Part shown: positions 6,111-13,574 of the stretch, piece after piece
Numbering within the stretch: position 1 is the first letter of the stretch
Layout of the letters: each line of letters starts with the position of its first letter
Assembly: GCA_001986395.2 (NCBI GenBank)
Contig: MQVO02000200.1
Coordinates: forward strand, 1 to 14,902
DNA from: Irpex lacteus
Lineage: Eukaryota > Basidiomycota > Agaricomycetes > Polyporales > Irpicaceae
Reading direction: 5' to 3'
Length of the DNA: 14,902 bases
Program-made: the position numbers and the translations under genes
The notes under the pieces: model-generated
The model's database searches: none
What the model was told of the DNA's origin: nothing
The model's input: the letters and a program-made list of their open reading frames with translations, nothing else

Positions 6111-6203
6111 CAAGTGTTGTATAATGGTAATTACTTTCGCCTTACTAGTAAAGCTTATATCATATAGAGTAGCGGTTAATACTCGTTCGATCAGCGTAAC
6201 TTG
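6111..6203 (+). other. tRNA-like segment with D arm and TTCGATC
   Basis: CAAGT (6111-6115) can pair with ACTTG (6199-6203). GTATAATGGTAATTAC resembles a standard D arm, and GTTCGATC (6185-6192) a T loop. The anticodon region (TTACTTTCGCCTTACTAGTA) does not give a clean five-base stem with a seven-base loop, and the length would imply a long variable arm. I therefore do not assign an amino acid. It follows tRNA-Trp in the same orientation. Confidence 0.3.
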
Positions 6204-6248
6204 TATATATTATATTTTGCTTCTGGCACAATCCTTAGACGATAGTAC

Positions 6249-6509
6249 ATACTCAATCAAGCATACAATTACTTTTTTGCTCTTGTACTAGCGATTCCGC
6301 TATCTTCTACAGCAATTTCTACTGAACCACAAAACGCTCTAGTACAAAAGGCTACAATCTCAGCTACTCTATTTACACGAAACGTAGTTATCGCACTGCT
6401 ATTTGCAGCAGCACTATCATACAATTGTTTTAGTACAGTGTCTCTAAAATCATTTGTTGTAGGAGTTGGACTATACTCAGGTCTAATTCATGCAACTACT
6501 GTTACACAA
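6249..6509 (+). pseudogene. nad2: NADH dehydrogenase subunit 2, N-terminal part cut by hairpin H5
   Basis: Subunit of the complex I proton-pumping arm. The frame is open from just after a TAG at 6243-6245; ATA at 6249 is a possible start. It carries a first hydrophobic stretch (YFFALVLAIPLSSTAIS), then LFTRNVVIALLFAAALSY, then VGVGLYSGLIHATTVTQ. The last matches the GxGLYxGLFHxTxITQ stretch found near the start of fungal Nad2. Similarity stops at 6509, exactly where hairpin element H5 begins. Codon usage (CTA, GCA, GTA, CGA) is richer in G+C than in the nad2 3' end at 3796-3963, so the two pieces may not come from the same copy. Confidence 0.7.
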
Positions 6510-6510
6510 T

Positions 6511-6535
6511 CCCCAAAAAAAACTAGTTAGAATTA
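6511..6535 (-). mobile_element. H5: half hairpin element, inverted orientation
   Basis: CCCCAAAAAAAACTAGTTAG is the reverse complement of the right arm of the standard copy (CTAACTAGTTTTTTTGGGG). The other arm is absent. It directly abuts the nad2 5' fragment and is followed by AATTATAAAAAGAAAAA, which also occurs at 4627-4643. Confidence 0.75.
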
Positions 6536-6597
6536 TAAAAAGAAAAACTTTTATTTCTCTCGGAAGAGGGTGACATATATTCTTTACTTTACTTTTA

Positions 6598-6735
6598 TTA
6601 TCCAAACACATTCACATTTTTCGTAACACGAGGGATAACTCGTTCTGTGGCAAGTCTTCCTGATAGTTGAATACGAATACCACAAATGTGAGATGGAAGA
6701 TGACAAAAATAATAAAATAAGATAGTTATTAAAAT
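6598..6735 (-). pseudogene. Possible ribosomal protein S3 C-terminal fragment
   Basis: On the minus strand a frame open from 6735 ends at TAA 6598-6600. Its central part reads HICGIRIQLSGRLATERVIPR, resembling the GI(R/K)IxxSGRL segment near the C-terminus of mitochondrial Rps3, a small-subunit ribosomal protein often free-standing or intron-housed in fungal mtDNA. Only about 35 residues are informative and the rest of rps3 is not present, so this is a short remnant at best. The G+C-balanced codon style matches nad5 and the nad2 5' part. Confidence 0.4.
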
Positions 6736-6771
6736 TTAATTAAATTTTAATTACCCACACAAGCTAGTTAG

Positions 6772-7020
6772 TTTTACTTTTTTTATCCAGGAAAGAAAAT
6801 AGGTGAAAAAATTATCAATGGAATTGTTAAAGGAGCTGGTGTTGTAGGTGCTGGAGCTGCAGTTGAACAAAGTATACGTGGGAGAAGAAATGATAATGCT
6901 AGTAATAATAATGGTAATAGCGGGAACAGTGGTGGAAATATTGGAGGTAACAGTGGTGTAAATAATGGAGGTAACAGAGGCTCCCATAAAATAATTCTCT
7001 TATTTTATTTTATATTTTAA
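6772..7020 (+). CDS. Gly/Asn-rich ORF fragment of unknown function
   Basis: The frame is open from a TAG at 6769-6771 to TAA at 7018-7020, with no ATG. It begins YPGKKIGEKIINGIVKGAG, then a small Ala/Gly/Val stretch (VVGAGAAVEQ) and a basic RGRRND, then about 30 residues of Asn, Gly and Ser (such as NGNSGNSGGNIGGNSGVNNG). Asn codons are all AAT or AAC, and Gly codons vary between GGT, GGA and GGG. This suggests a protein repeat under selection rather than simple DNA repetition. I do not recognise it; a mitochondrial plasmid protein is possible. The last 13 residues look like read-through into A+T-rich spacer. Confidence 0.4.
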   Translation, partial: FYFFYPGKKIGEKIINGIVKGAGVVGAGAAVEQSIRGRRNDNASNNNGNSGNSGGNIGGNSGVNNGGNRGSHKIILLFYFIF

Positions 7021-7048
7021 TTATATATCTAATTATTTTTTAATTTAA

Positions 7049-7189
7049 CTCATTGTGATTATTGAACTGATGCTTCTTTCTGTAACCATTCTAGTTCTAG
7101 TTATGGCTTATAATGATAACGATACAATTGGACAAATTTATTCAATTATTATTATTATTGCTACTGCAGGAGCTGAAAGTGCTATAGGA
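7049..7189 (+). pseudogene. nad4L: NADH dehydrogenase subunit 4L, internal segment
   Basis: Small three-helix complex I subunit. The frame from 7049 contains IELMLLSVTILVL (first conserved helix with the key glutamate), then NDNDTIGQIYSI, then ATAGAESAIG, which matches the AAAESAIGL motif with the second membrane glutamate. Similarity stops after AIG at 7189; the expected LAILVxYYRxRG end is missing, and the frame terminates a few codons later. A TAA lies at 7046-7048, so the N-terminal end is missing too. About 47 of roughly 90 residues remain. Confidence 0.8.
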
Positions 7190-7403
7190 CCCCATTTTCA
7201 TTTATTAAATTAGGCATAACCCCATAATCTCTATAATTAGGCCCATTCATGACACTGTCATGAGTATTTTCGGCATTATGAGGGGTAAGTTGTAAATGAA
7301 TAGGATATTTCCCACTATAAATATTAAAATGCAACCCGGTTTCTCTGCAATGAGCCATCTGACCCTTGATTTTATCTACCTCTTCCGTCTCCATTTTACC
7401 CAC
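7182..7403 (-). CDS. Orphan ORF of 73 residues
   Basis: Minus-strand ORF from ATG 7403 to a stop at 7182. It has a distinct soluble composition: METEEVDKIKGQMAHCRET, then HFNIYSGKYPIHLQLTPHN, then NGPNYRDYGVMPNLINE. I do not recognise it. Base composition is more balanced than in the flanks. The DNA includes a CATGACA/TGTCATG inverted repeat near 7248-7262. It abuts the broken 3' end of nad4L on the opposite strand, so it may have arrived with the rearrangement. Confidence 0.4.
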   Translation of the reverse strand: MGKMETEEVDKIKGQMAHCRETGLHFNIYSGKYPIHLQLTPHNAENTHDSVMNGPNYRDYGVMPNLINENGVL

Positions 7404-7446
7404 TTTTAATTAAAACTTAAACTTAATTGATGGGGAGTATTGATGA

Positions 7447-8364
7447 TTAAATTGCAGTAGTTCGTTGACTAATCCATACTTGTACTGTTAGAGCACCCTT
7501 CTTATTAGCAGTAGTACATTGTCCTGTTTCAATAAGTGTTCGAGTACTGTTCTTAAATGATCCGATTAGTGATACAAGCCCTAGCATGATGTATAGAGCG
7601 TATGATGTAATAACACCTGTGTCGTAAGCAGCTACAGATCGACCTGTTCCTGTTAGAACTGTACTTAGACCGTATGGTCCAGCTAGTTCGATAACTCCTC
7701 GGTCAAGAACCTTAGAGATAACAAGTCCAACTCGTAGTGAAGCACTGATAATGAAACCGTTGAATAGTGCGTCCCAGTACCACTTTGCGTTAAGGAATGA
7801 GTATACAGCATATCCAATAGGTCCGTTTGTTAGACCAATTGTGAATGCAGGTACCACATGGTATAGATATAGTGCTAGACCAGCACCGAATAGGCTACCA
7901 ATAGCAGGTAGTAGCTTCATTAGTAGAGGTAGTCCGAATTCAGCTTCAATCAGTGTAATGTGGTTAGGGTGTTGGTATAGAGCAGTTGATAGGAAATCTG
8001 TACCTACTCCCACATACATGTCCTTTGCAATGTAACCAAATACAATTGACATGATTGATAGAATTACCAGAGGAATTACAATGATCATAGGTGCTTCGTG
8101 AGCATGTAGATAGTAACCCTTAGGGGCATTAGGTGTTGTAAAGAATGTTAGTGATACTAGTCGGAATGAATAGAAGGCTGTGAATACAGCTGAAATTGTT
8201 CCCAGCCAGTATGCCATTGTACCAGATACTTCGTATTGTCCTAGAGCTACTTCAAGGATTAGATCCTTACTGTAGAACCCTGTCATAAATGGTAGAGCCA
8301 TTAGAGATAGAGATCCGATAAGGATAGCTGTGTAGGTAAATGGTAGGAAGTTAACCAGACCTCC
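7447..8364 (-). CDS. nad5: NADH dehydrogenase subunit 5, 3' exon
   Basis: Proton-pumping subunit at the distal end of the complex I membrane arm. The exon reads from GGLVNFLPFTY at 8364 through MALPFMTGFYSKDLI, AYWLGTISAVFTAFYSFRL and HEAPMIIVIPLVILS to a TAA at 7447-7449, 305 residues without a break. This is the whole C-terminal half of Nad5, including the long lateral-helix region (KVLDRGVIELAGPYG, then YDTGVITSYALYIMLG). The last 40 or so residues (from about SFKNSTRTL) are not typical and may be a lineage-specific or captured tail. Upstream of GGLVNF the frame closes, in keeping with an intron between KMG and GL; the N-terminal exon(s) are not in this window. Trp codons are TGG and G+C is higher than in nad3 or atp8. 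Confidence 0.93.
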   Translation of the reverse strand, partial: GGLVNFLPFTYTAILIGSLSLMALPFMTGFYSKDLILEVALGQYEVSGTMAYWLGTISAVFTAFYSFRLVSLTFFTTPNAPKGYYLHAHEAPMIIVIPLVILSIMSIVFGYIAKDMYVGVGTDFLSTALYQHPNHITLIEAEFGLPLLMKLLPAIGSLFGAGLALYLYHVVPAFTIGLTNGPIGYAVYSFLNAKWYWDALFNGFIISASLRVGLVISKVLDRGVIELAGPYGLSTVLTGTGRSVAAYDTGVITSYALYIMLGLVSLIGSFKNSTRTLIETGQCTTANKKGALTVQVWISQRTTAI

Positions 8365-8560
8365 TAGAAGATTATCTGAGTATTAAGACAATCCACTTAG
8401 AATCTAAGAGGTCGTGGTTGGAGGATAATCAGTCTTCTAATCTTAAATATAGTCTCATCAAATACTTGTAAAGCTAAAGGGGATTGGAACCTTAAGATAT
8501 GAAGGGAATAATACGATATATTTGTATAGTAATAAAGTTTACTAGAATGAGGAATCTCCG
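8365..8560 (-). other. Possible 3' end of an intron preceding the nad5 exon
   Basis: The sequence directly before the nad5 exon has no coding potential. It contains a strong stem GATTATC (8370-8376)/GATAATC (8424-8430) extended by AGAA/TTCT, and a GAGACTATATTTAAG stretch on the minus strand (about 8455-8441) that recalls one strand of the group I P7 helix. I could not find a matching P7 partner, so a complete group I core is not shown. Confidence 0.35.
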
Positions 8561-8566
8561 ATAAAA

Positions 8567-8596
8567 GCAAATAAAGACAATCAATACTTTTTTAAT
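8567..8596. repeat. R1: 30-bp direct repeat (partner 9251-9280)
   Basis: GCAAATAAAGACAATCAATA plus CTTTTTTAAT is identical at 8567-8596 and 9251-9280. Its second half recurs at 10812-10830. At 9280 and 10830 it is followed immediately by repeat R2. Confidence 0.9.
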
Positions 8597-8604
8597 TTAG
8601 GGGG

Positions 8605-8936
8605 GAGTGTCAAGACGAGTACCATTTGCATCAATCCGAATATAATATATTTGTACTTTTATCTATATAATCGGCAGGGTATTCTCTATCAAGAATAGTA
8701 TTATGTATTATTTTAGCTATATTTTTATATTCTTCGAGTTTATAGATATATTATATAATACTAGAACACAACGCCCATTTTCATGTAAGATGTTGGAATG
8801 TATTTATAATTCTTTCTACGTATGCATCAGATATATTATTATGTCTATGTATAACAGTAAAATCTTGTTTTTCATTTTCAATAACTCTTTGTATAATTTC
8901 TAGATAACAGATAAAAGTATAGAATGGTTTATAAAT
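8605..8936 (-). pseudogene. Broken orphan ORF, possibly plasmid-derived
   Basis: On the minus strand a frame from 8936 to TAA 8751-8753 reads YLEIIQRVIENEKQDFTVI, then HRHNNISDAYVERIINTF, with one TGA read as Trp. A second frame then continues with LEEYKNIAKIIHNTILDREY and PADYIDKSTNILYSDW down to about 8605. The joint between frames lies near 8750. The amino-acid content is that of a real, charged, soluble protein, and the two frames look like one gene with a frameshift. I do not recognise the family; integrated plasmid DNA is a guess based on the neighbourhood. Confidence 0.4.
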
Positions 8937-8940
8937 CTAT

Positions 8941-8958
8941 CCAAAAAAACTAGGCTCT
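8941..8958 (+). repeat. H6: left-arm remnant of a hairpin element
   Basis: CCAAAAAAACTAGGCTCT is the left arm of the long-form element and then diverges. It separates two orphan ORFs. Confidence 0.6.
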
Positions 8959-8975
8959 TTGTTGGAAGTACTTTT

Positions 8976-9254
8976 TTAATTTATCCTTTTTATTACCTTA
9001 ACTTCTATTAAATTACTGTTATTTGATAGAAGAATAACTAATTCTAAACCCAATAATATTAATTCCTCATTAGAGAGATATAGATTGTTTTCACTACGGT
9101 ACTCTAAAAATTTACATTCATTACTTATTACTCCACTTTCTAAATCTTTATTATACTTTTCTATACATACCAGTTCACTGCTGAGTACTACCAACAACAC
9201 TTCTAACACATGCACTAGAAATACTTTACTGAGACTGAGATTTTGTTGATGCAA
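8976..9254 (-). CDS. Orphan ORF of 92 residues, Leu-rich
   Basis: Minus-strand ORF whose ATG (9254-9252) lies inside the end of repeat R1. It has two Leu/Val-rich stretches (VFLVHVLEVLLVVLSSELV near the start and LILLGLELVILLSNNSN near the end) separated by an acidic polar middle (EKYNKDLESGVISNECKFL). Two membrane helices are possible. I do not recognise it. As its start is set by a repeat, the true 5' end may have been lost. Confidence 0.35.
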   Translation of the reverse strand: MHQQNLSLSKVFLVHVLEVLLVVLSSELVCIEKYNKDLESGVISNECKFLEYRSENNLYLSNEELILLGLELVILLSNNSNLIEVKVIKRIN

Positions 9255-9280
9255 ATAAAGACAATCAATACTTTTTTAAT

Positions 9281-9315
9281 CTACTTAAAATAAAATTAAA
9301 TAAATTACACAGTCT
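9281..9315. repeat. R2: 34-35 bp direct repeat family
   Basis: CTACTTAAAATAAAATTAAA plus TAAATTACACAGTC occurs at 9281-9315, 10112-10146 and 13141-13174, all in the same orientation. Shortened copies are at 10831-10848 and about 10491-10504. Two copies mark gene-fragment edges: the cox1 exon starts just after 10848, and the minus-strand nad4 piece ends in the 10491 copy. Confidence 0.9.
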
Positions 9316-9351
9316 TTCTTTCTTTTTAATCTTATTCCCCTTTCTCCTACT

Positions 9352-9524
9352 TTAATAAGTAGACCTGATGATACAAAACCATGAGCTACTGATAATACTA
9401 AACTACCAGTTAAACCTGTGATACTATAAGAGAATATACTTAATATACATACAGCCATATGAGATAAAGAACTCTAAGCTACTATAACTATCAGATCAGT
9501 TTGTCTTAATGTTATTATAGGTGC
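9352..9524 (-). pseudogene. nad4: NADH dehydrogenase subunit 4, second copy, central segment with TAG
   Basis: On the minus strand the frame reads TLRQTDL, then IVIVA-stop-SSLSHMAV, then a helix and LSVAHGFVSSGLL. This matches the Nad4 stretch containing the (I)AYSSxSHM motif. The Tyr of that motif is replaced by TAG at 9474-9476. The fragment is bounded by an A+T palindrome at 9525 and by unrelated sequence after about 9352. It covers the same part of Nad4 as the plus-strand copy at 5497-5791 but is clearly a different sequence (VAHGFVSSG against LAKGLVSPG). With 10493-10803 it is collinear on the minus strand, so the two are probably parts of one decayed gene. Confidence 0.75.
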
Positions 9525-9555
9525 CCTAATTAAAATTTAATTAAATTTTAATAAC
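9523..9555. repeat. A+T palindrome related to the core of long H elements
   Basis: CTAATTAAAATTTAATTAAA plus TTTTAATAA is the inner palindrome of H1 and H3 on its own, also seen at 6730-6751. Here it sits at the edge of the minus-strand nad4 fragment. Confidence 0.7.
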
Positions 9556-9586
9556 CCCTACCAAAATAATTAAATAATTTATTAAG

Positions 9587-9610
9587 CCACTAGCCACTAA
9601 AGTGGAGTGG
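9587..9610. repeat. Hairpin of CCACT/AGTGG repeats
   Basis: CCACT-AG-CCACT-AA-AGTGG-AGTGG folds into a double-block hairpin. It lies in a non-coding stretch (9556-9816) where I see no gene. Confidence 0.6.
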
Positions 9611-9816
9611 AGAGTGATTACAATAAACTATTATTCTTTTGAAGAGTTAAATAAATAGAGTAGGGAAAAGAGTTAAATAATTATAAAAATATTATTCTAA
9701 GATTATTTATTATTAATCGCTAGCTCCCTTTAAATTCTTTAACTTTACTCATCTTTGAGAGAACAAACATTAATTTATTTTAATTGTTTAATTAAATTTA
9801 TTCTTATTCTAACAAT

Positions 9817-9863
9817 CCCCCAAAAAACTAATTAGAATGAATTCTAATTCCTAGTGTTTTTGG
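9817..9863 (-). mobile_element. H7: hairpin element, inverted orientation
   Basis: CCCCCAAAAAACTAATTAGA ... TAGTGTTTTTGGG. Its reverse complement fits the family consensus better than its forward strand. Inner bases AATTAGAAT/ATTCTAATT keep pairing despite sequence differences from other copies. Confidence 0.8.
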
Positions 9864-9890
9864 GACTCTGATTCTTTAGTTATTATTTGT

Positions 9891-9912
9891 AAGTTAATTG
9901 GAGGGAGGACAC
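9891..9912. repeat. R3: 22-bp direct repeat (partner 9956-9977)
   Basis: AAGTTAATTGGAGGGAGGAC plus AC occurs twice 65 bp apart, separated by a GC-richer stretch with GGGGGAATCCCTC. No gene is seen between 9864 and 10153. Confidence 0.85.
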
Positions 9913-10153
9913 AAGGGGGAATCCCTCTAGTACTAATCTTAACTCTTTGGAACCCAAGTTAATTGGAGGGAGGACACTCAGTTAAATAAATAGAGTATTT
10001 ATTATCCTTTAGGTTAAAGAGAATTAGAATAAATAATAAGATAGCTATTTACTTAGTCTATCCATATTCCACAAAGGGTATTAGTTAGAATTATATTGTT
10101 AAATAGACCCTCTACTTAAAATAAAATTAAATAAATTACACAGTCTGTACCCT

Positions 10154-10179
10154 AAAATAATTCTAACTAGTTTTTTTGG
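10154..10179 (+). mobile_element. H8: right half of a hairpin element
   Basis: AAATAATTCTAACTAGTTTT plus TTTGG is the right half of the standard element. The left half is missing and the last base abuts the first codon of the endonuclease fragment. Confidence 0.75.
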
Positions 10180-10492
10180 ATGGTAGTAGGATTTACTATT
10201 GCTGAAGGATCCTTCCATATTAAGTCCAACGGTGATTTCTGTTTTAGTCTGAAGCAACGTCCACATCTAGTACTGTTTGAAGCACTGCGGCTACTATTTA
10301 ACACTCGTGTAAAGATTCACACATCAGATGGTTATAATACTTTGGTTATGACTTCACTACGGGATCTGACAACAGTGGTTACTTTCTTCTATTCTCCGGG
10401 CTTCACCCTCTGACAGGACTGAAGCTTCACAGCTACATGCGGTGGATCGAACAAATGAAGGTAATTATTAATAAAAAGAATAGGGGAGGTAC

Positions 10493-10496
<4 letters not shown>
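10180..10496 (+). pseudogene. LAGLIDADG endonuclease C-terminal half, frameshifted
   Basis: This is the second half of an intron-type LAGLIDADG homing endonuclease. It opens in the second motif (VVGFTIAEGSF), continues KSNGDFCFSLKQRPHLVLFE and VTFF, then changes frame near 10391-10396 by one missing base. The final part, SGLHPLTGLKLHSYMRWIEQ, runs on to a TAA at 10494-10496. The first half with the first motif is absent: the sequence begins exactly after half hairpin element H8. Codon use is relatively G+C-rich, as in nad5 and the other endonuclease pieces. It is not the missing second half of the 3150-3489 fragment in any adjacent sense, being on the other strand 7 kb away, though the two could derive from one gene type. 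Confidence 0.75.
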
Positions 10497-11213
<717 letters not shown>

Positions 11214-11230
11214 TCTAGGGTTGCAGCTCT

Positions 11231-11250
11231 AATTATATTTTACCTTAAGA
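11231..11250. repeat. 20-bp direct repeat (partner 11843-11862)
   Basis: AATTATATTTTACCTTAAGA is found at both positions. The second copy overlaps the 3' end of the orphan ORF at 11852. Confidence 0.8.
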
Positions 11251-11261
11251 GTAGAAATAAT

Positions 11262-11308
11262 CCCCAAAAAAACTAGTTAGAATTATTTATAATACCTAGT
11301 TTTTGGGG
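11262..11308 (-). mobile_element. H9: hairpin element, inverted orientation
   Basis: CCCCAAAAAAACTAGTTAGA ... ACCTAGTTTTTGGGG. The reverse complement matches the consensus order. Followed at once by GTTTTTTGGGG (11311-11321), an extra copy of the closing arm. Confidence 0.85.
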
Positions 11309-11321
11309 ATGTTTTTTGGGG

Positions 11322-11842
11322 AGGGTATAGGTTCATAGAAGTAAACTGTATAACTTAGATAATTAATTACTGACTCTCTTGATTTATCCTCCTATCCTTG
11401 TAAATAATCTTTACTAAAGAAAATAAATATAGTAAAATTTTAATCTGTTAAAATAAATAATTTTAATTTATATCACTACTTTAATTTTTTATTATATTTA
11501 ATCTATACACACTTTCCTCTTACCACTGCACTACTTAGTTACATATGCCCTATAACTTTATGACAACTCTAATCCATTTCCAACTAAAAAACAGATAGTT
11601 ATTTTTATATAAGCTTATTGCTAGGATTTTTTTTTTACTTTACTCTTTTTCTTTTTCTGTGCAAGACTAAAGAATTATACTCTCTCTTTCACTTTTTATT
11701 TACTTTGCACTGATATACTAATTTATTTAATAACTCATTTATTACTATTCCAAATATAACTCTATTAAACTTTAACTAGCATTTATTAATCTTTATATTA
11801 AATTATTATTAGAGAATTAACTATAGGTATATATAAATGGTA
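11322..11842. other. A+T-rich stretch without recognisable genes
   Basis: I find no convincing coding frame, tRNA or hairpin element here. It is dominated by A/T runs with a few pyrimidine-rich patches (for example 11510-11540 and 11636-11660). Confidence 0.6.
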
Positions 11843-11851
11843 AATTATATT

Positions 11852-12106
11852 TTACCTTAAGATCTTAGCTTCAGGTGAATCACCGTATAAAACCATTGAC
11901 AATTTCTCACTCCAACTCATAAACGGATTCACTTCTGTAAAAGGATATAATCTCTTATTGGCTGTTACAATATTATTTTGTTTTTCCATGAATAAAGTAT
12001 AAACTAAAGAAACATAACGTCCGTAAACAGTACCTCCAATTTGTCCTTTATCTAGGAGGTGGAGCAACGTAAAAATTTTATTTATAGAGTTTTCATTTAT
12101 AGAATT
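11852..12106 (-). CDS. Orphan ORF of about 84 residues
   Basis: The minus-strand frame is open from a TAA at 12107-12109 to a stop at 11852; the first ATG is at 12067. It reads FTLLHLLDKGQIGGTVYGRY, then FMEKQNNIVTANKRLYPFTE, then MSWSEKLSMVLYGDSPEAKI. Composition and even codon use look like real protein. I cannot assign it to a family; a part of a plasmid polymerase or of a protein encoded next to one is possible. The C-terminus overlaps a 20-bp repeat. Confidence 0.4.
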   Translation of the reverse strand, partial: NSINENSINKIFTLLHLLDKGQIGGTVYGRYVSLVYTLFMEKQNNIVTANKRLYPFTEVNPFMSWSEKLSMVLYGDSPEAKILR

Positions 12107-12200
12107 TTAACAAATAAATACAGTTCTATACTTTGCACATTTCTTAATTATAGTACCATTAGTTAGTTTATTAAAAAATAGTTTAGTTGAATTAGCTAAT

Positions 12201-12240
12201 CCCAAAAAACTAGGAATTAGAAATAATTAGTTTTTTGGGG
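12201..12240 (+). mobile_element. H10: short hairpin element
   Basis: Forty bp: CCCAAAAAACTAGGAATTAG then AAATAATTAGTTTTTTGGGG. It lacks the TCTAAC of the standard copy, the same deletion as in H3. Intergenic. Confidence 0.88.
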
Positions 12241-12649
12241 AAGGTTAAGTAAATAAAGTAAATAAGATTAAGTGAGCAACTAAGTCTACATTATTTTTGT
12301 AAGGAATTATAGTAAAATTTTATATTATATTTAAATAAAAGAATTAGGGAGGGAGGGAACAAAATAAATTAGATAATAAAAAAAATAGGTGGACGGTTAG
12401 TCTTCCATTTTATATATTTAATTTTTGTTTATATTCCCAAACTATTAATAATTTGAACTTTAGCAATCAGTCTAATGAGTGAAACTAAAGATCGAAGAGG
12501 TAACTTTACTATCTTCTTTATTTAACTAACTAAAACTAGATCATTTGAACTACGACTAGCCCCTTTTGAGTAAAGCTAAAGATTAAAGAGAATATAAAGA
12601 AAAATAAAGATAATAAAGTTATTTTAACTATTATAATAAATAATAATGA
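12241..12649. other. A+T-rich spacer
   Basis: No gene recognised. A segment at about 12403-12448 (CATTTTATATATTTAATTTT then TGTTTATATT) has a near copy at 12879-12912. Confidence 0.5.
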
Positions 12650-12695
12650 CCCAAAAAACTAGGAATTAGAAATAATTCTAACTAGTTTTTTGGGG
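12650..12695 (+). mobile_element. H11: standard hairpin element
   Basis: CCCAAAAAACTAGGAATTAG ... CTAACTAGTTTTTTGGGG, almost base for base the copy found inside nad4 (H4). Here it is intergenic. Confidence 0.9.
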
Positions 12696-13401
12696 AGTAA
12701 TGTTAAAGAATAAAAATATAGTTAATTGAAGAAAAATAATAAAGTCACTCTTCTTTTTATCACTATTTTCTTTGGTAAAATAAGAGTGTCCCTTGGGTAA
12801 AAATTTTTTAATTTTAAAGATTGATGTACTGTAGCTGATTTAATTAAAAATCACACCCTCCCTTTTTTTAATATATTTTCCATTTTTATATATTAAATTT
12901 TTGTTTATATTAAATTATAATAATTTGTTTTAAAATAGCTAGGTATACTACAATTCCATAAAATGGTTAGTGTATAGGATTGATTGCTATTTTTAATTTG
13001 ATTTATAACTAATATAAACGGAATATTATTGTTTACTATTTATAAGTGTAAAATAAATAAAATGAATTAAATTAATAAAGATGTAATAAGATAAGAAATA
13101 TATTGCTATGATAATAAATAAAATTTAATAGGGGGACCCTCTACTTAAAATAAAATTAAATAAATTACACAGTCACAGGAGAGTAAATAATATGTATTAT
13201 TATTAAATAATTGGAGTCCTCAACATAAAAGAAGTAAAAAGCTTACACTTTCATATAAAAAATATAAATCACAACTTACTATTATTTTGGTACTGGCGGC
13301 ATCCGGCTAAGAGTATTCCTTATAAATTAAGTTGCTAAAGATGATACGGCTAACAAATAGAATATACCTAAATTAAAATCATAAAGAAAAGATAAATATA
13401 A
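12696..13401. other. A+T-rich spacer with one R2 repeat and a GC patch
   Basis: No gene recognised. It holds the R2 copy at 13141-13174 and a GC-rich patch near 13289-13310 (GGTACTGGCGGCATCCGGCT) that shares GGCGGCATC with the GC hairpin at 5074-5099. Confidence 0.5.
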
Positions 13402-13563
13402 AATAAATATAATTTTGATAAAGGTAGAAATAGAGTTAGAATATACACAAACAGTTATTCTAAATCAGATGTAGAAAGTTTAGCTTTAGCTATTAATACT
13501 AAACTAAATATATATACTGGTGTTTTATTGGATAGAAAAGATCAATGGTTTTTAACTAAATAA
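13402..13563 (+). pseudogene. LAGLIDADG endonuclease C-terminal tail
   Basis: Frame open from a TAA at 13399 to TAA 13561-13563. It reads GRNRVRIYTNSYSKSDVESL, then ALAINTKLNIYTGVLLDRKD and QWFLTK. This matches the region after the second motif of the DDG-type LAGLIDADG family, where an NTxSFSKxE(V)xxLxxxLxxKFN block leads to a short strand. The motif itself and everything before it are missing. Its last 27 bp recur at 14210-14237. Codon use is A+T-rich, unlike the endonuclease pieces at 3150, 10180 and 11019. Confidence 0.6.
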
Positions 13564-13573
13564 AAAGAATTAA
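13547..13573. repeat. 27-bp direct repeat (partner 14210-14237)
   Basis: GGTTTTTAACTAAATAAAAA plus GAATTAA; the second copy has one extra A. The first copy is the 3' end of the endonuclease tail, so the second is a stray copy of that end after a run of C. Confidence 0.8.
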
Positions 13574-13574
13574 C

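Noticed and set aside
6103..6291. 62-residue plus-strand ORF
   Set aside because: It overlies the tRNA-like segment and the nad2 5' frame; it is a shadow in the wrong frame.
6751..6987. 78-residue minus-strand Ser/Thr/Ile-rich ORF
   Set aside because: Antisense shadow of the Gly/Asn-rich plus-strand frame.
7751..8035. 94-residue plus-strand ORF
   Set aside because: Antisense shadow of nad5.
8703..8903. 66-residue plus-strand ORF rich in Phe, Ile and Tyr
   Set aside because: Antisense to a minus-strand frame with much more protein-like composition.
12454..12600. Two similar stretches (GAACTTTAGCAATCAG... and TTTGAACTACGACTAG...) as possible tRNAs
   Set aside because: No acceptor pairing or seven-base anticodon loop could be formed.
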